NCBI GenBank assembly: GCA_964540025.1
Contig: CAZIKQ010000009.1
Location: 1 to 48,540 of the forward strand
Length of the DNA stretch: 48,540 bases
DNA from: RGIG250 sp964540025
GTDB taxonomy: Bacteria; Bacillota; Negativicutes; Selenomonadales; Selenomonadaceae
Reading direction: 5' to 3'
The notes beneath the pieces were generated by a model. The model ran no database searches. It was given only the letters and a program-made list of their open reading frames with translations, and was not told the origin of the DNA. Positions 25,611 through 34,330 of the stretch are shown here, in pieces (position 1 is the stretch's first letter; each line of letters starts with the position of its first letter). Position numbers and translations under genes: made by a program.

Positions 25611-25632
25611 TTACTGAAAGGAGGATACAGGT

Positions 25633-26172
25633 TTGGACAGACTGCAGGAAAAATATGAACAGGAAGTCAAAGCCAAGCTCACCGAAAAGTTCGGCTACAA
25701 GAATGTAAACCAGCTTCCCAAAATTGCCAAGGTCATCATCAACATGGGCGTCGGCGAAGCCGTCGGCAACTCCAAAGCTCTGGAGAGCGCCGTAAGGGAT
25801 CTTACCACCATCGCCGGACAGAAGCCCGTCGTGACCCGCGCCAAGAAATCAATCTCCACCTGGAAGCTTCGCCAGGGCATGCCCATCGGCTGCAAGGTAA
25901 CCCTTCGCGGCGTTCGCATGTATCAGTTCCTCGACAAGTTCATGAACATCGCGCTTCCCCGCGTTCGCGACTTCCGCGGCGTGAACCGGAACGCATTCGA
26001 CGGCCGCGGCAACTACTCGCTGGGCCTGAAGGAACAGCTCATTTTCCCGGAAATCGAATACGACAAGATCGACAAGGTCCGCGGCATGAACATCGTCATC
26101 GTCACGACCGCCAATACCGATGAAGAGGCACGTGAGCTCCTGAAGCTCATGGGAATGCCGTTCAGCGCATGA
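25633..26172 (+). CDS. rplE: 50S ribosomal protein L5
   Basis: L5 binds 5S rRNA and contacts P-site tRNA. YKNVNQLPKIAKVIINMGVG and RVRDFRGVNRNAFDGRGNYS are diagnostic. The length is 179 aa. TTG start after AAAGGAGGATAC. Confidence 0.98.
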   Translation: MDRLQEKYEQEVKAKLTEKFGYKNVNQLPKIAKVIINMGVGEAVGNSKALESAVRDLTTIAGQKPVVTRAKKSISTWKLRQGMPIGCKVTLRGVRMYQFLDKFMNIALPRVRDFRGVNRNAFDGRGNYSLGLKEQLIFPEIEYDKIDKVRGMNIVIVTTANTDEEARELLKLMGMPFSA

Positions 26173-26189
26173 AAAGGAGGTAATTGACT

Positions 26190-26375
26190 TTGGCTAGAAC
26201 CGCAATAATCGAAAAATGGAAGCAGGAACCCAAATACAAAGTTCGCAAGTATAACCGTTGCAAGATTTGCGGCCGCCCCCACGGCTATATCCGGAAGTTC
26301 GGCATGTGCCGTATCTGCTTCCGCGTCCAGGCCTACAAAGGCGCCATCCCCGGCGTCACCAAGGCCAGCTGGTAA
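26190..26375 (+). CDS. rpsN: 30S ribosomal protein S14, zinc-ribbon type
   Basis: This is the short 61-aa type Z S14, with two Cys-x2-Cys pairs (CKIC and CRIC) that bind zinc. KYKVRKYNRCKICGRPHGYI is diagnostic. The start is TTG 26190 (LARTAIIEKW), about 9 nt after AAAAGGAGG; a TTG at 26184 would add two residues. The zinc-containing form in the spc operon is typical of Firmicutes. Confidence 0.96.
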   Translation: MARTAIIEKWKQEPKYKVRKYNRCKICGRPHGYIRKFGMCRICFRVQAYKGAIPGVTKASW

Positions 26376-26402
26376 CACTGAAAGAAAGGAGGATATCGAT
26401 TC

Positions 26403-26801
26403 ATGGCAATGACTGATCCTATTGCAGATATGCTTACCCGTTTGCGCAACGCAAACTCCGTACTCCACGAGAAGGTCGAAATCCCCGGCTCCAAAATCAA
26501 GAAGGCTATCGCGGCCGTCCTGAAGGAAGAAGGCTTCATCAAGGATTACACCTTCACCGAAGACAACAAGCAGGGCATCCTTACGCTCAAGCTTAAATAT
26601 GGTCCCGCAAAGGAAAAAGTAATCACCGGCATCAAGCGCGTCTCCAAGCCTGGTCTCCGCCAGTACTCCAAGTGCGCTGAGCTTCCCCGCGTCCTGGGCG
26701 GGCTCGGCATCGCCATCATCTCCACTTCTCAGGGGATCATGAGCGACAAGCAGGCTCGCAAAGCCGGGCTTGGCGGCGAAGTTATCGCTTACGTTTGGTA
26801 A
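26403..26801 (+). CDS. rpsH: 30S ribosomal protein S8
   Basis: S8 binds the central domain of 16S rRNA and is the translational repressor of spc in enterics. DPIADMLTRLRNAN and the C-terminal STSQGIMSDKQARKAGLGGE are diagnostic. The length is 132 aa from ATG 26403; ATG 26409 is further from the AAAGGAGG site. Confidence 0.98.
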   Translation: MAMTDPIADMLTRLRNANSVLHEKVEIPGSKIKKAIAAVLKEEGFIKDYTFTEDNKQGILTLKLKYGPAKEKVITGIKRVSKPGLRQYSKCAELPRVLGGLGIAIISTSQGIMSDKQARKAGLGGEVIAYVW

Positions 26802-26832
26802 GATGAACCATATTTAGCTAGGAGGCGTAGAA

Positions 26833-27381
26833 ATGTCCCGTATCGGAAGAGCACCGATTGTCATCCCGGCTGGCGTCACCGTCACCCTTGAGGAAGGCAA
26901 CCTGGTCAAAGTAAAAGGCCCCAAAGGCGAGCTCAGCCGTGCCCTCCATCCCGAAATGAAAATCACGGTAGAGGACAACACGGTCAAAGTAGAGCGTCCC
27001 TCTGAGGATAAAAAACATAAATCTCTCCACGGTCTCACCCGCACCCTCATTCACAACATGGTCGTCGGGGTTACCGAGACCTTCAGCAAGACCCTGGAAA
27101 TCTCCGGCGTCGGCTATCGCGCCGTCCGCCAGGGGAACAATCTCAACCTCTCCCTCGGTTTTTCGCATCCCTGCATCATTGAGCCGCCGAAAGGCATTAC
27201 TCTCGATGCACCGGCAGCCAACCAGATCGTCATCAGCGGCATCGACAAGGAGCTCGTTGGCGAAATGGCCGCAAAGATCCGCTCCCTTCGCGAGCCTGAA
27301 CCGTACAAAGGCAAGGGTATCAGGTACGCCGGTGAGAAGATCCGCCGCAAGGCTGGTAAGGCCGGCGCGAAAGGCAAATAA
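26833..27381 (+). CDS. rplF: 50S ribosomal protein L6
   Basis: L6 lies near the factor-binding site. MSRIGRAPIVIPAGVTVTL and the C-terminal PEPYKGKGIRYAGEKIRRK are diagnostic. The length is 182 aa. AGGAGGCG precedes the ATG. Confidence 0.98.
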   Translation: MSRIGRAPIVIPAGVTVTLEEGNLVKVKGPKGELSRALHPEMKITVEDNTVKVERPSEDKKHKSLHGLTRTLIHNMVVGVTETFSKTLEISGVGYRAVRQGNNLNLSLGFSHPCIIEPPKGITLDAPAANQIVISGIDKELVGEMAAKIRSLREPEPYKGKGIRYAGEKIRRKAGKAGAKGK

Positions 27382-27405
27382 TCTTAAAAGAGGGGAGTGA
27401 CCACT

Positions 27406-27765
27406 GTGTTTATAAAACAGGATAAGAATCAGGCTCGCGTAAAGCGTCACAAGCGCGTCCGCAACCACGTCTCCGGCACCCCGGAGCGCCCGCGCCTCAA
27501 CGTATTCCGCAGCCTAAGCAATATTTACGCCCAGGTCATCGATGACGTACACGGCGTAACCCTCGTATCCGCCAACAGCCAGGAGAAAGACTTCGGCGCC
27601 TATGGCGGAAACATCGAGGCAGCAAAGAAAATCGGCGCGCTCGTCGCCAAGCGGGCCCTGGAAAAGGGCATTGAAGAAGTCGTCTTTGATCGGGGCGGCT
27701 ACCTCTACCACGGTCGTGTTGCGGCCCTGGCCGAGGCTGCCCGTGAAGCCGGCCTGAAATTCTGA
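27406..27765 (+). CDS. rplR: 50S ribosomal protein L18
   Basis: L18 binds 5S rRNA with L5. RVKRHKRVRNHVSGTPERPR and the C-terminal FDRGGYLYHGRVAALAEAAR are diagnostic. GTG 27406 lies about 7 nt after AGGGGAG; an in-frame GTG at 27397 falls inside that site and is not the start. The length is 119 aa. Confidence 0.95.
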   Translation: MFIKQDKNQARVKRHKRVRNHVSGTPERPRLNVFRSLSNIYAQVIDDVHGVTLVSANSQEKDFGAYGGNIEAAKKIGALVAKRALEKGIEEVVFDRGGYLYHGRVAALAEAAREAGLKF

Positions 27766-27781
27766 ACTAGGAGGTAAATGA

Positions 27782-28360
27782 ATGCCTACTAATATGGATC
27801 GGAACCCGGAAAAGAAAGCAGACCGCAAGCCCGGCAGCAGAGACCGTCGCAACGACCGTCGCAATGACCGCCGTGAAGCGGATCCGGAATTCCAGGAAAA
27901 AGTAGTATATATCAACCGTGTTGCCAAGGTTGTAAAGGGCGGCCGTCGCTTCAGCTTCAGCGCCCTCGTGGTTGTCGGCAACCAGAAGGGCCGCGTCGGC
28001 GTCGGCCTCGGCAAAGCCGCTGAAGTCCCCGAAGCTATCAGAAAGGGCGTTGAGGACGCGAAGAAAAACCTCATCGACGTAGCGCTCAAAGGCCACACCA
28101 TTCCCCATGAGATCATCGGCGTCTTCGGCGCCGGCCAGGTCCTCATGAAACCGGCCGCCAAAGGTACCGGCGTCATCGCCGGCGGCCCGGCCCGCGCCGT
28201 GCTGGAGCTGGCTGGCATAAAGGACATCCTCACCAAGTCGCTGGGATCTTCCAACCCGAATAACATGGTCCGCGCCGCCATCACCGGCCTCTCCCAGCTC
28301 AAGCGGGCTGAGGATGTTGCCCGTCTCCGCGGCAAGACTGTCCAGGAAATCCTGGGTTAA
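27782..28360 (+). CDS. rpsE: 30S ribosomal protein S5
   Basis: S5 maintains decoding fidelity and mRNA unwinding. VVKGGRRFSFSALVVVGNQK and GTGVIAGGPARAVLELAGI are diagnostic. The N-terminus carries about 30 extra charged residues with a repeated RRNDRRND pattern, so the chain is 192 aa rather than the common 165. The extension is probably disordered. Confidence 0.97.
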   Translation: MPTNMDRNPEKKADRKPGSRDRRNDRRNDRREADPEFQEKVVYINRVAKVVKGGRRFSFSALVVVGNQKGRVGVGLGKAAEVPEAIRKGVEDAKKNLIDVALKGHTIPHEIIGVFGAGQVLMKPAAKGTGVIAGGPARAVLELAGIKDILTKSLGSSNPNNMVRAAITGLSQLKRAEDVARLRGKTVQEILG

Positions 28361-28375
28361 TGGAGGGACAAAGAC

Positions 28376-28561
28376 ATGGCAAAGCTTAAAGTAACGCTGA
28401 AGAAAAGCGTCATCGGCTGCCCCGGGACGCAGCGTCTCACCGTCAAGTCCCTGGGTCTCCGCAAGACCAACTCGGCGGTTGAGGTCGAAGATAATCCCTG
28501 TATGCGCGGCCAGCTGCACAAGGTTCGTCATCTGGTGGCCGTAGAAGAAATCGCGGACTGA
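28376..28561 (+). CDS. rpmD: 50S ribosomal protein L30
   Basis: This is a small ferredoxin-like-fold protein of the 50S subunit. LKVTLKKSVIGCPGTQRLTV and LRKTNSAVEVEDNPCMRGQL are diagnostic. The length is 61 aa. It lies 15 nt after rpsE and 17 nt before rplO. Confidence 0.97.
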   Translation: MAKLKVTLKKSVIGCPGTQRLTVKSLGLRKTNSAVEVEDNPCMRGQLHKVRHLVAVEEIAD

Positions 28562-28578
28562 CAGACGGAGGTGCACAA

Positions 28579-29019
28579 ATGAAATTACATGAACTTACCC
28601 CGGCGCCGGGCAGCCGCAAAGCTGCAACCCGTCGTGGCCGCGGTCTTGGCTCCGGTCTCGGCAAAACTGCCGGCCGCGGCCAGAAAGGTCAGAACTCCCG
28701 CTCCGGCGGCGGTGTTCGCACCGGCTTTGAAGGCGGGCAGATGCCCCTGTACCGCCGGCTTCCAAAGCGCGGATTCAAGAACGTCTGGGCTGATAAATTC
28801 GCTGAGGTCAACGTCTGCCAGCTGAATGTGTTTGAAGACGGCGCCGTTGTCACCCCGGTTGAGCTTATCGAAGAAGGTATTCTCAAAAATGTCCTGGACG
28901 GCGTCCGCATACTGGGCGACGGCGAGCTCACCAAGAAGCTCACTGTAAAAGCATCCGGCTTTACCAAGAGCGCTGAAGAGAAGATCAAGGCAGCAGGCGG
29001 CGAAGTCGAGGTGATCTGA
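28579..29019 (+). CDS. rplO: 50S ribosomal protein L15
   Basis: L15 is a late assembly protein. MKLHELTPAPGSRKAATRRG, GRGLGSGLGKTAGRGQKGQ and the C-terminal GEVEVI are diagnostic. The length is 146 aa. The stop is one base before the secY start, so the two are likely coupled. Confidence 0.98.
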   Translation: MKLHELTPAPGSRKAATRRGRGLGSGLGKTAGRGQKGQNSRSGGGVRTGFEGGQMPLYRRLPKRGFKNVWADKFAEVNVCQLNVFEDGAVVTPVELIEEGILKNVLDGVRILGDGELTKKLTVKASGFTKSAEEKIKAAGGEVEVI

Positions 29020-29020
29020 G

Positions 29021-30277
29021 GTGTTTCAAGCCCTTGCGAACATCTACAAGGTACCTGAGCTCCGGAAAAAGGTAGTATTTACCCTCATTATGTTCGCGGT
29101 ATTCCGGCTGGGAACTCACATCCCGGTACCGGGAGTAAACCCCGCCGTAATCGAGCAGCTCTTTAACCAGGGCAACCTGTTCGGACTCATGGACTTGTTC
29201 TCCGGCGGTGCCCTGAGCAAGTTTTCCATCTTTGCGATGAGTATCACCCCGTATATCAACGCCTCCATTATCATTCAGCTCCTCACCATCGTTTTCCCGA
29301 CTCTGGAGCAATGGCAAAAGGAAGGACAGGAAGGGCACAAGAAAACAACTCAGGTAACGCGCTATCTCGCCGTTGCGCTGGCATTCCTTCAGGCTGTCGG
29401 CATGGCCGTAGCCTTAAACTCCGCGGTGATCAACCCGGGGATAGTCTCCACCCTGATCATCGCTATCACCCTCACAGCAGGCACAATGCTCCTGATGTGG
29501 ATTGGTGAACAAATCACTGCCTACGGCGTAGGAAACGGCATATCGCTGATAATCTTCGCCGGTATCGTGGCAGCTCTTCCGAAGAACCTGGTAACGATTT
29601 ACCGTTACACTCAGGCAGGGACCATTACTTATGGTAATGCCCTGTTCTTCATTCTCATCGTTCTCGCCATGGTGGTGTTCGTCGTGATGATCAACGAAGG
29701 CCACCGCCGGATTCCCATCAGCTACACCAAACGGCTGGCGGGCGGAAGGCTGGGGGGCGGACACGCCAGTCATATCCCCCTCAAGGTCAATCAGGCGGGA
29801 GTCATTCCAATAATCTTTGCCTCATCCGTGCTGATGTTCCCGGTAACAATCGCTCAGTTTGTAAAGATCGACTGGGTACAGAAAGCCGCAGGGTATTTTG
29901 CCTGGGGGACGCCCCTCCAGACCACCCTGTACGCGCTGCTCATCCTGTTCTTCACCTACTTTTACACAGCGGTTACCGTAAAGATACCGGATATTGCGGA
30001 GAATCTGAAAAAGTACGGCGGCTTCATCCCGGGCATTCGTCCGGGCCAGCCTACCGAAGACTACTTGGATCGTGTCCTGACCAGAATCACGCTGGCAGGC
30101 GCAGTCTTCCTTGCCTTCATCGCCATACTGCCGAACCTGGTGACGGGGATGACCCGCATCGAGGGTGTGTACTTCGGCGGCACGGCGCTGCTCATCGTCG
30201 TAGGCGTCGCTCTCGACACCATGAAGCAGATCGAGGCAATGGTAGTAATGCGCCATTATCAGGGATTTATGAAGTAG
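29021..30277 (+). CDS. secY: Preprotein translocase subunit SecY
   Basis: SecY is the central pore of the Sec translocon in the inner membrane. Ten membrane segments are apparent. Conserved pieces include FRLGTHIPVPGV, the plug region FSGGALSKFSIFAMSITPYI and the cytosolic loop KRLAGGRLGGGHASHIPLKV. The C-terminus has GIRPGQPTEDYLDRVLTRIT. At 418 aa it is complete. GTG start after GAGGTGATCTGAG. adk follows in 10 nt. Confidence 0.98.
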   Translation: MFQALANIYKVPELRKKVVFTLIMFAVFRLGTHIPVPGVNPAVIEQLFNQGNLFGLMDLFSGGALSKFSIFAMSITPYINASIIIQLLTIVFPTLEQWQKEGQEGHKKTTQVTRYLAVALAFLQAVGMAVALNSAVINPGIVSTLIIAITLTAGTMLLMWIGEQITAYGVGNGISLIIFAGIVAALPKNLVTIYRYTQAGTITYGNALFFILIVLAMVVFVVMINEGHRRIPISYTKRLAGGRLGGGHASHIPLKVNQAGVIPIIFASSVLMFPVTIAQFVKIDWVQKAAGYFAWGTPLQTTLYALLILFFTYFYTAVTVKIPDIAENLKKYGGFIPGIRPGQPTEDYLDRVLTRITLAGAVFLAFIAILPNLVTGMTRIEGVYFGGTALLIVVGVALDTMKQIEAMVVMRHYQGFMK

Positions 30278-30287
30278 GAGCATAACA

Positions 30288-30932
30288 ATGGTTATACTTT
30301 TAATGGGCCCGCCGGGCGCCGGCAAAGGCACTCAGGCCGTAAGCATGGTTAAGAAATTTGGGATCCCCCAGATTTCCACCGGCGATATGTTCCGGGCAGC
30401 GATTGGACAGGGGACCGAGCTTGGCAAAAAGGCCAAGGCGTGCATTGATGCCGGACAGCTTGTCCCGGATGAAATCACTATCGGCATCGTCAGGGAACGC
30501 CTTTCCCAGGACGACTGCAAAAAGGGCTTCCTTCTGGACGGATTTCCCCGCACTACCGAGCAGGCAGAGGCTCTTGACGCCATTCTTGAAGAGCTGGGTC
30601 AGGAGCTTACCTGTGCCCTCAATATCGCTGTACCGAAAGAGCTTCTCGTAGAGAGAGCGGTCGGACGCCGCATGTGCAAAAAATGCGGCGCTTCCTTCCA
30701 CGTTCAGTTCAACCCTCCGAAAAAAGAGGGCGTCTGCGACGAATGCGGCGGCGAGCTCTACCAGCGCGCTGACGACACCAGAGAGACCATGGAAAACCGT
30801 CTCTCCGTCTACGAGTCATCCACTCAGCCCCTCATCGACTTCTACGAAGCAAAGGGCAAGTGCCGTACCGTAAACGGCGACCAGCCAATCGACAAAGTCT
30901 TCGCTGACATCGTAAAGGTACTGGAAGCCTGA
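30288..30932 (+). CDS. adk: Adenylate kinase, zinc-LID type
   Basis: Adk interconverts ATP + AMP and 2 ADP. P-loop GPPGAGKGTQ is at residues 7-16, the AMP-binding ISTGDMFRAAI follows, and FLLDGFPRT is present. The LID has four cysteines (Cys130, Cys133, Cys150, Cys153) in CKKCGASF ... CDEC, the zinc-binding form common in Firmicutes. The length is 214 aa. map, usually between adk and infA, is absent. Confidence 0.98.
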   Translation: MVILLMGPPGAGKGTQAVSMVKKFGIPQISTGDMFRAAIGQGTELGKKAKACIDAGQLVPDEITIGIVRERLSQDDCKKGFLLDGFPRTTEQAEALDAILEELGQELTCALNIAVPKELLVERAVGRRMCKKCGASFHVQFNPPKKEGVCDECGGELYQRADDTRETMENRLSVYESSTQPLIDFYEAKGKCRTVNGDQPIDKVFADIVKVLEA

Positions 30933-30976
30933 GCCGGGGAAGAGTCCAGTGATAAAGCACGAAAAAGGAGTAATTC

Positions 30977-31195
30977 ATGTCCAAGCAAGATGTAATTGAA
31001 GTAGAAGGTAAGGTCCTTGAGGCATTGCCCAACGCGATGTTTCAGGTCGAACTTGAAAACGGCCACGTTGTGTTGGCGCATGTATCAGGCAAAATCCGCA
31101 TGAACTTCATTCGTATACTGCCTGGCGATAAGGTCACGCTGGAATTGACTCCGTACGATTTGACGCGTGGCCGCATAACCTACCGTTTCAAATGA
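30977..31195 (+). CDS. infA: Translation initiation factor IF-1
   Basis: IF-1 is an OB-fold protein that occupies the A site during initiation. MSKQDVIEVEGKVLEALPNA and HVSGKIRMNFIRILPGDKV are diagnostic. The length is 72 aa. AAAAAGGAG precedes the ATG. Confidence 0.98.
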   Translation: MSKQDVIEVEGKVLEALPNAMFQVELENGHVVLAHVSGKIRMNFIRILPGDKVTLELTPYDLTRGRITYRFK

Positions 31196-31272
31196 GCGCG
31201 GCCGGCGCAAAAGGAACGTAATGTACACTGCGCCCCGGGTGGCGTTCAGAGAAGAAAGGAAGGGAGCACGAA

Positions 31273-31386
31273 ATGAAAGTCAAGCCGTCGGTTAAGCCGA
31301 TTTGCGAAAAGTGCAAGGTCATTAAGCGCAAGGGCCGGGTAATGGTCATTTGCGAGAACCCGAAACATAAACAGAGACAAGGCTGA
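31273..31386 (+). CDS. rpmJ: 50S ribosomal protein L36
   Basis: This is a 37-residue protein found by reading the gap between infA and rpsM: it starts MKVKPSVKPICEKCKVIKRK and ends KHKQRQG. Cys11, Cys14, Cys27 and His32 form the zinc ribbon of the zinc-containing L36 type. GGAAGGGAGCACG precedes the ATG. Confidence 0.97.
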   Translation: MKVKPSVKPICEKCKVIKRKGRVMVICENPKHKQRQG

Positions 31387-31409
31387 TTAAATTATAAGGA
31401 GGTGCAAAT

Positions 31410-31781
31410 ATGGCACGTATTGCCGGTGTAGATTTACCCCGTGATAAAAGAATGGAAATTGCGTTGACATACATTTACGGTATCGGTTTGACCACTTCTC
31501 AGCACATCCTCGCTGAGACCGGTATCAGCCCGGACCTCCGGGCCCGTGACATCACGGAGGAAGATGTTGCAAAGATCCGTAATCTCATTGAAAAGGAAGA
31601 GATTATGGTCGAAGGCGATCTCCGTCGTGAGACCAGCCTCAACATCAAGAGACTCGTTGAGATCGGCTGCTATCGCGGTCGCCGCCACCGTCTGGGCCTT
31701 CCGGTCCGCGGTCAGAACACCAAGAACAACGCCCGTACCCGCAAGGGACCGAGAAAAGCCATTGCAGGCAAGAAGAAATAA
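31410..31781 (+). CDS. rpsM: 30S ribosomal protein S13
   Basis: S13 contacts the P-site tRNA and S19. MARIAGVDLPRDKRMEIALT and GLPVRGQNTKNNARTRKGPR are diagnostic. The length is 123 aa. It opens the alpha cluster after AAGGAGGTG. Confidence 0.98.
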   Translation: MARIAGVDLPRDKRMEIALTYIYGIGLTTSQHILAETGISPDLRARDITEEDVAKIRNLIEKEEIMVEGDLRRETSLNIKRLVEIGCYRGRRHRLGLPVRGQNTKNNARTRKGPRKAIAGKKK

Positions 31782-31804
31782 AGGCCAGAGGAGGGAAATT
31801 CTAA

Positions 31805-32197
31805 GTGGCAGTAAAAAAAGCAGTGCGGCCGAAGAAAAAGGACCGCAAAAATATTGAATTTGGCGTGGCTCACATCAGCTCCACCTTCAACAACACCATT
31901 GTCACCATTGCCGACCGCAACGGCAACACGATCTCCTGGGCCAGCGCCGGCGGGCTTGGTTTCCGCGGCTCCCGCAAGAGCACCCCGTTTGCCGCTCAGA
32001 TGGCAGCAGAGACCGCTGCCAAGGCCGCTATGGAGCATGGCCTCAAGCAGATCGAAGTATTCGTCAAGGGACCCGGCGCAGGCCGTGAAGCAGCTATCCG
32101 CTCGCTTCAGGCTACCGGTCTTACCATCGACATGATCAAGGACGTAACGCCGATTCCCCATAACGGCTGCCGTCCGCCGAAGCGTCGCAGAGTGTAA
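31805..32197 (+). CDS. rpsK: 30S ribosomal protein S11
   Basis: S11 forms the platform near the E site. HISSTFNNTIVTIADRNGNT and the C-terminal TPIPHNGCRPPKRRRV are diagnostic. The length is 130 aa. GTG start after GAGGAGGGAAA. Confidence 0.98.
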   Translation: MAVKKAVRPKKKDRKNIEFGVAHISSTFNNTIVTIADRNGNTISWASAGGLGFRGSRKSTPFAAQMAAETAAKAAMEHGLKQIEVFVKGPGAGREAAIRSLQATGLTIDMIKDVTPIPHNGCRPPKRRRV

Positions 32198-32217
32198 TTG
32201 GGAGGGTAAAAAGAACA

Positions 32218-32811
32218 ATGGCAATTGATAGAACAGCAAGCCTCAAGCGTTGCCGCTCCCTGGGCCTCGAGCCGGCAATGGTCGGTCTTTCCAAAAAATC
32301 CAAGCGTCAGGTCCGCCGCACCAACCATAAGGTCAGCGAATACGGCCTGCAGCTCAGGGAAAAGCAGAAAGCCAAATTCATCTACGGCGTGCTTGAGAAG
32401 CAATTCCGCGGCTACTACGAAAAGGCAAAGAAAATCGCCGGCGTTACCGGTGAAAACCTTCTCATCCTTCTCGAGCGCCGCCTTGATAACGTAGTATACC
32501 GTCTCGGCCTCGCCACCACCCGTCGGGCAGCCCGTCAGGTTGTCCGTCATGGTCACATCCTCGTAAACGGTAAGCGGGTGGACATCCCCTCCGCTCTCGT
32601 TCGTACTGGCGATGTGATCACCGTGGCTGAGAAGAGCCGTCAGAACGCCTACTTCAAGGCTCTGGCCGACGGCTATAACACCCTTTCCGTACCGGCTTGG
32701 ATCGAAGCCGATAAGGACAACATGAAGGGCACCGTCACCCGTTTCCCGGCTCGGGCTGAAATCGACAGCCCGGTTAATGAGCAGTCTATCGTCGAGCTCT
32801 ATTCCAAGTAA
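32218..32811 (+). CDS. rpsD: 30S ribosomal protein S4
   Basis: S4 is a primary 16S rRNA binder at the mRNA entry. The S4 RNA-binding domain RRLDNVVYRLGLATTRRAAR and VRHGHILVNGKRVDIPS are clear. The N-terminus has a single cysteine (Cys12), so it is the zinc-free type although S14, L36 and possibly L24 here have zinc ribbons. The length is 197 aa. Confidence 0.97.
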   Translation: MAIDRTASLKRCRSLGLEPAMVGLSKKSKRQVRRTNHKVSEYGLQLREKQKAKFIYGVLEKQFRGYYEKAKKIAGVTGENLLILLERRLDNVVYRLGLATTRRAARQVVRHGHILVNGKRVDIPSALVRTGDVITVAEKSRQNAYFKALADGYNTLSVPAWIEADKDNMKGTVTRFPARAEIDSPVNEQSIVELYSK

Positions 32812-32865
32812 TTTCCTAGCGAGATAAACAATCAATGGTAGGAAAACAGGAGGAGGTTTGACAAT

Positions 32866-33837
32866 ATGCTCGAAAACATGGTAATACCGTCGATTCAGGC
32901 CGAGAAAAACTCGGACGGAGACGCCAATCACGGCACCTTCGTATGCGGGCCGCTGGAAAGAGGCTTTGGCACGACCCTGGGCAACGCCCTGCGTCGCGTC
33001 CTCCTCTCGTCTCTGCCCGGTGCAGCCATCACTTCCATCAAGATCGATGGAGTGCTGCATGAGTTTTCGACAATCCCCGGTGTCCGGGAAGATGTCACGA
33101 ACATCGTCCTCAACCTCAAACAGCTCTGCCTCAAAATGCATACCGATGAGCCCCAGCTTATCCGTATCGACATTGAAGGTGAAAAGAAAATAACCGCCGC
33201 CGACATTCAGGCTACCTCCGACGTGGAGATCCTCAACAAGGATTTGCACATCGCTACCCTGAACGAAGAGGCCAAGCTCCACATGGAAATGACCGTGGAG
33301 CGGGGCCGCGGCTACGTTCCCTCAGAGAAAAACAAAAAGGGTGATGATCCAATCGGCCTTATTCCGATTGATTCAATCTTTTCGCCGATTCTCCGGGTGA
33401 ACTGCGTCGTCTCCCCCACCCGGGTCGGCAACGTCACCGACTATGACAAGCTGACCATCGACGTCTGGACAGACGGCTCCATCACTCCGGAGGAAGCGCT
33501 CAGTCGATCGGCAGAAATCCTCATCATCCACCTGGGCTACTTCAAAGAACTGGCTAAGCCGGAGGAAGACGGACTCCTGAAGGGGATCTCCGAATCTGAC
33601 CCCGTCAGCGACGAACCGGCGCAGACCCCGGTTCTCACGATGCCCATTGAAGACCTCGATCTTTCGGTGCGTTCCTACAACTGCCTGAAGCGGGCGGCCA
33701 TCAACACCGTTGGCGACCTGATTGAGAAAACCGAAGACGACATGATGAGGGTTCGTAATCTGGGAAAGAAATCTCTCGACGAAGTCAAGAAAAAGCTTGA
33801 TGAACTGGGAGAATCACTTGCAAAACCTGAAGAATAA
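32866..33837 (+). CDS. rpoA: RNA polymerase alpha subunit
   Basis: The alpha dimer nucleates RNA polymerase assembly. The N-terminal domain has LERGFGTTLGNALRRVLLSS, the assembly signature. The C-terminal domain has VRSYNCLKRAAINTVGDLIE and VRNLGKKSLDEVKKKL, the UP-element and activator contact surface. The length is 323 aa. rpsD is 54 nt upstream and rplQ 16 nt downstream. rpoB and rpoC are not in the window. Confidence 0.98.
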   Translation: MLENMVIPSIQAEKNSDGDANHGTFVCGPLERGFGTTLGNALRRVLLSSLPGAAITSIKIDGVLHEFSTIPGVREDVTNIVLNLKQLCLKMHTDEPQLIRIDIEGEKKITAADIQATSDVEILNKDLHIATLNEEAKLHMEMTVERGRGYVPSEKNKKGDDPIGLIPIDSIFSPILRVNCVVSPTRVGNVTDYDKLTIDVWTDGSITPEEALSRSAEILIIHLGYFKELAKPEEDGLLKGISESDPVSDEPAQTPVLTMPIEDLDLSVRSYNCLKRAAINTVGDLIEKTEDDMMRVRNLGKKSLDEVKKKLDELGESLAKPEE

Positions 33838-33853
33838 GGAAAGAGGTACATAA

Positions 33854-34192
33854 ATGGCTTATAGAAAACTCGGCCGCGATTCCAGCGCCCGTAAAGCACT
33901 CTTTAAGAGCATCCTGACCTCTCTCTTCCAGCATGGTCGGATTGAGACTACCGAAGCCAAGGCCAAAGAAATCAGCGGCCTGGCTGATCAGCTCATCACC
34001 CTTGCCAAGCGCGGCGACCTCTCAGCCCGCCGCATGGCCATTGCCCGCCTTGCTGACGAAGACGTAGTCAGAAAGCTCTTTGGCGAAATCGCTGCCAAGT
34101 ACAGCGACCGTCAGGGCGGTTACACCCGCATCATGAAGCTCGGCCCCCGCCGCGGCGACGCCGCCCCGATGGCCATCATCGAGCTGGTGTGA
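33854..34192 (+). CDS. rplQ: 50S ribosomal protein L17
   Basis: This is a tunnel-exit protein. MAYRKLGRDSSARKALFKSI and the C-terminal RIMKLGPRRGDAAPMAIIEL are diagnostic. At 112 aa it is standard. It is the last gene of the ribosomal run and is followed by a strong terminator. Confidence 0.98.
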   Translation: MAYRKLGRDSSARKALFKSILTSLFQHGRIETTEAKAKEISGLADQLITLAKRGDLSARRMAIARLADEDVVRKLFGEIAAKYSDRQGGYTRIMKLGPRRGDAAPMAIIELV

Positions 34193-34250
34193 TCAGTCAA
34201 TCGTTCATCCGCAAAACAAAGGGCCGTAAAATATCATAAAAGGCAAGAGA

Positions 34251-34293
34251 AAAACCTGCGATTCACTTCTTTGTGAATCGCAGGTTTTTTTAC
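34251..34293 (+). terminator. Terminator of the ribosomal operon
   Basis: AAAACCTGCGATTCAC and its complement form a 16-bp stem with a 6-nt loop, followed by a run of T. It ends the 19-kb ribosomal run. Confidence 0.93.
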
Positions 34294-34296
34294 AGT

Positions 34297-34330
34297 CTGA
34301 AAGTTACGACGTTTGCGTCGTAACTTTCAG
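34297..34330. repeat. Perfect 15-bp inverted repeat without T-tract
   Basis: CTGAAAGTTACGACG and its exact complement flank a TTTG loop. It starts 4 nt beyond the operon terminator and no T-run follows on either strand. The remaining 265 bp to the next gene hold no feature I can support. Confidence 0.8.
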
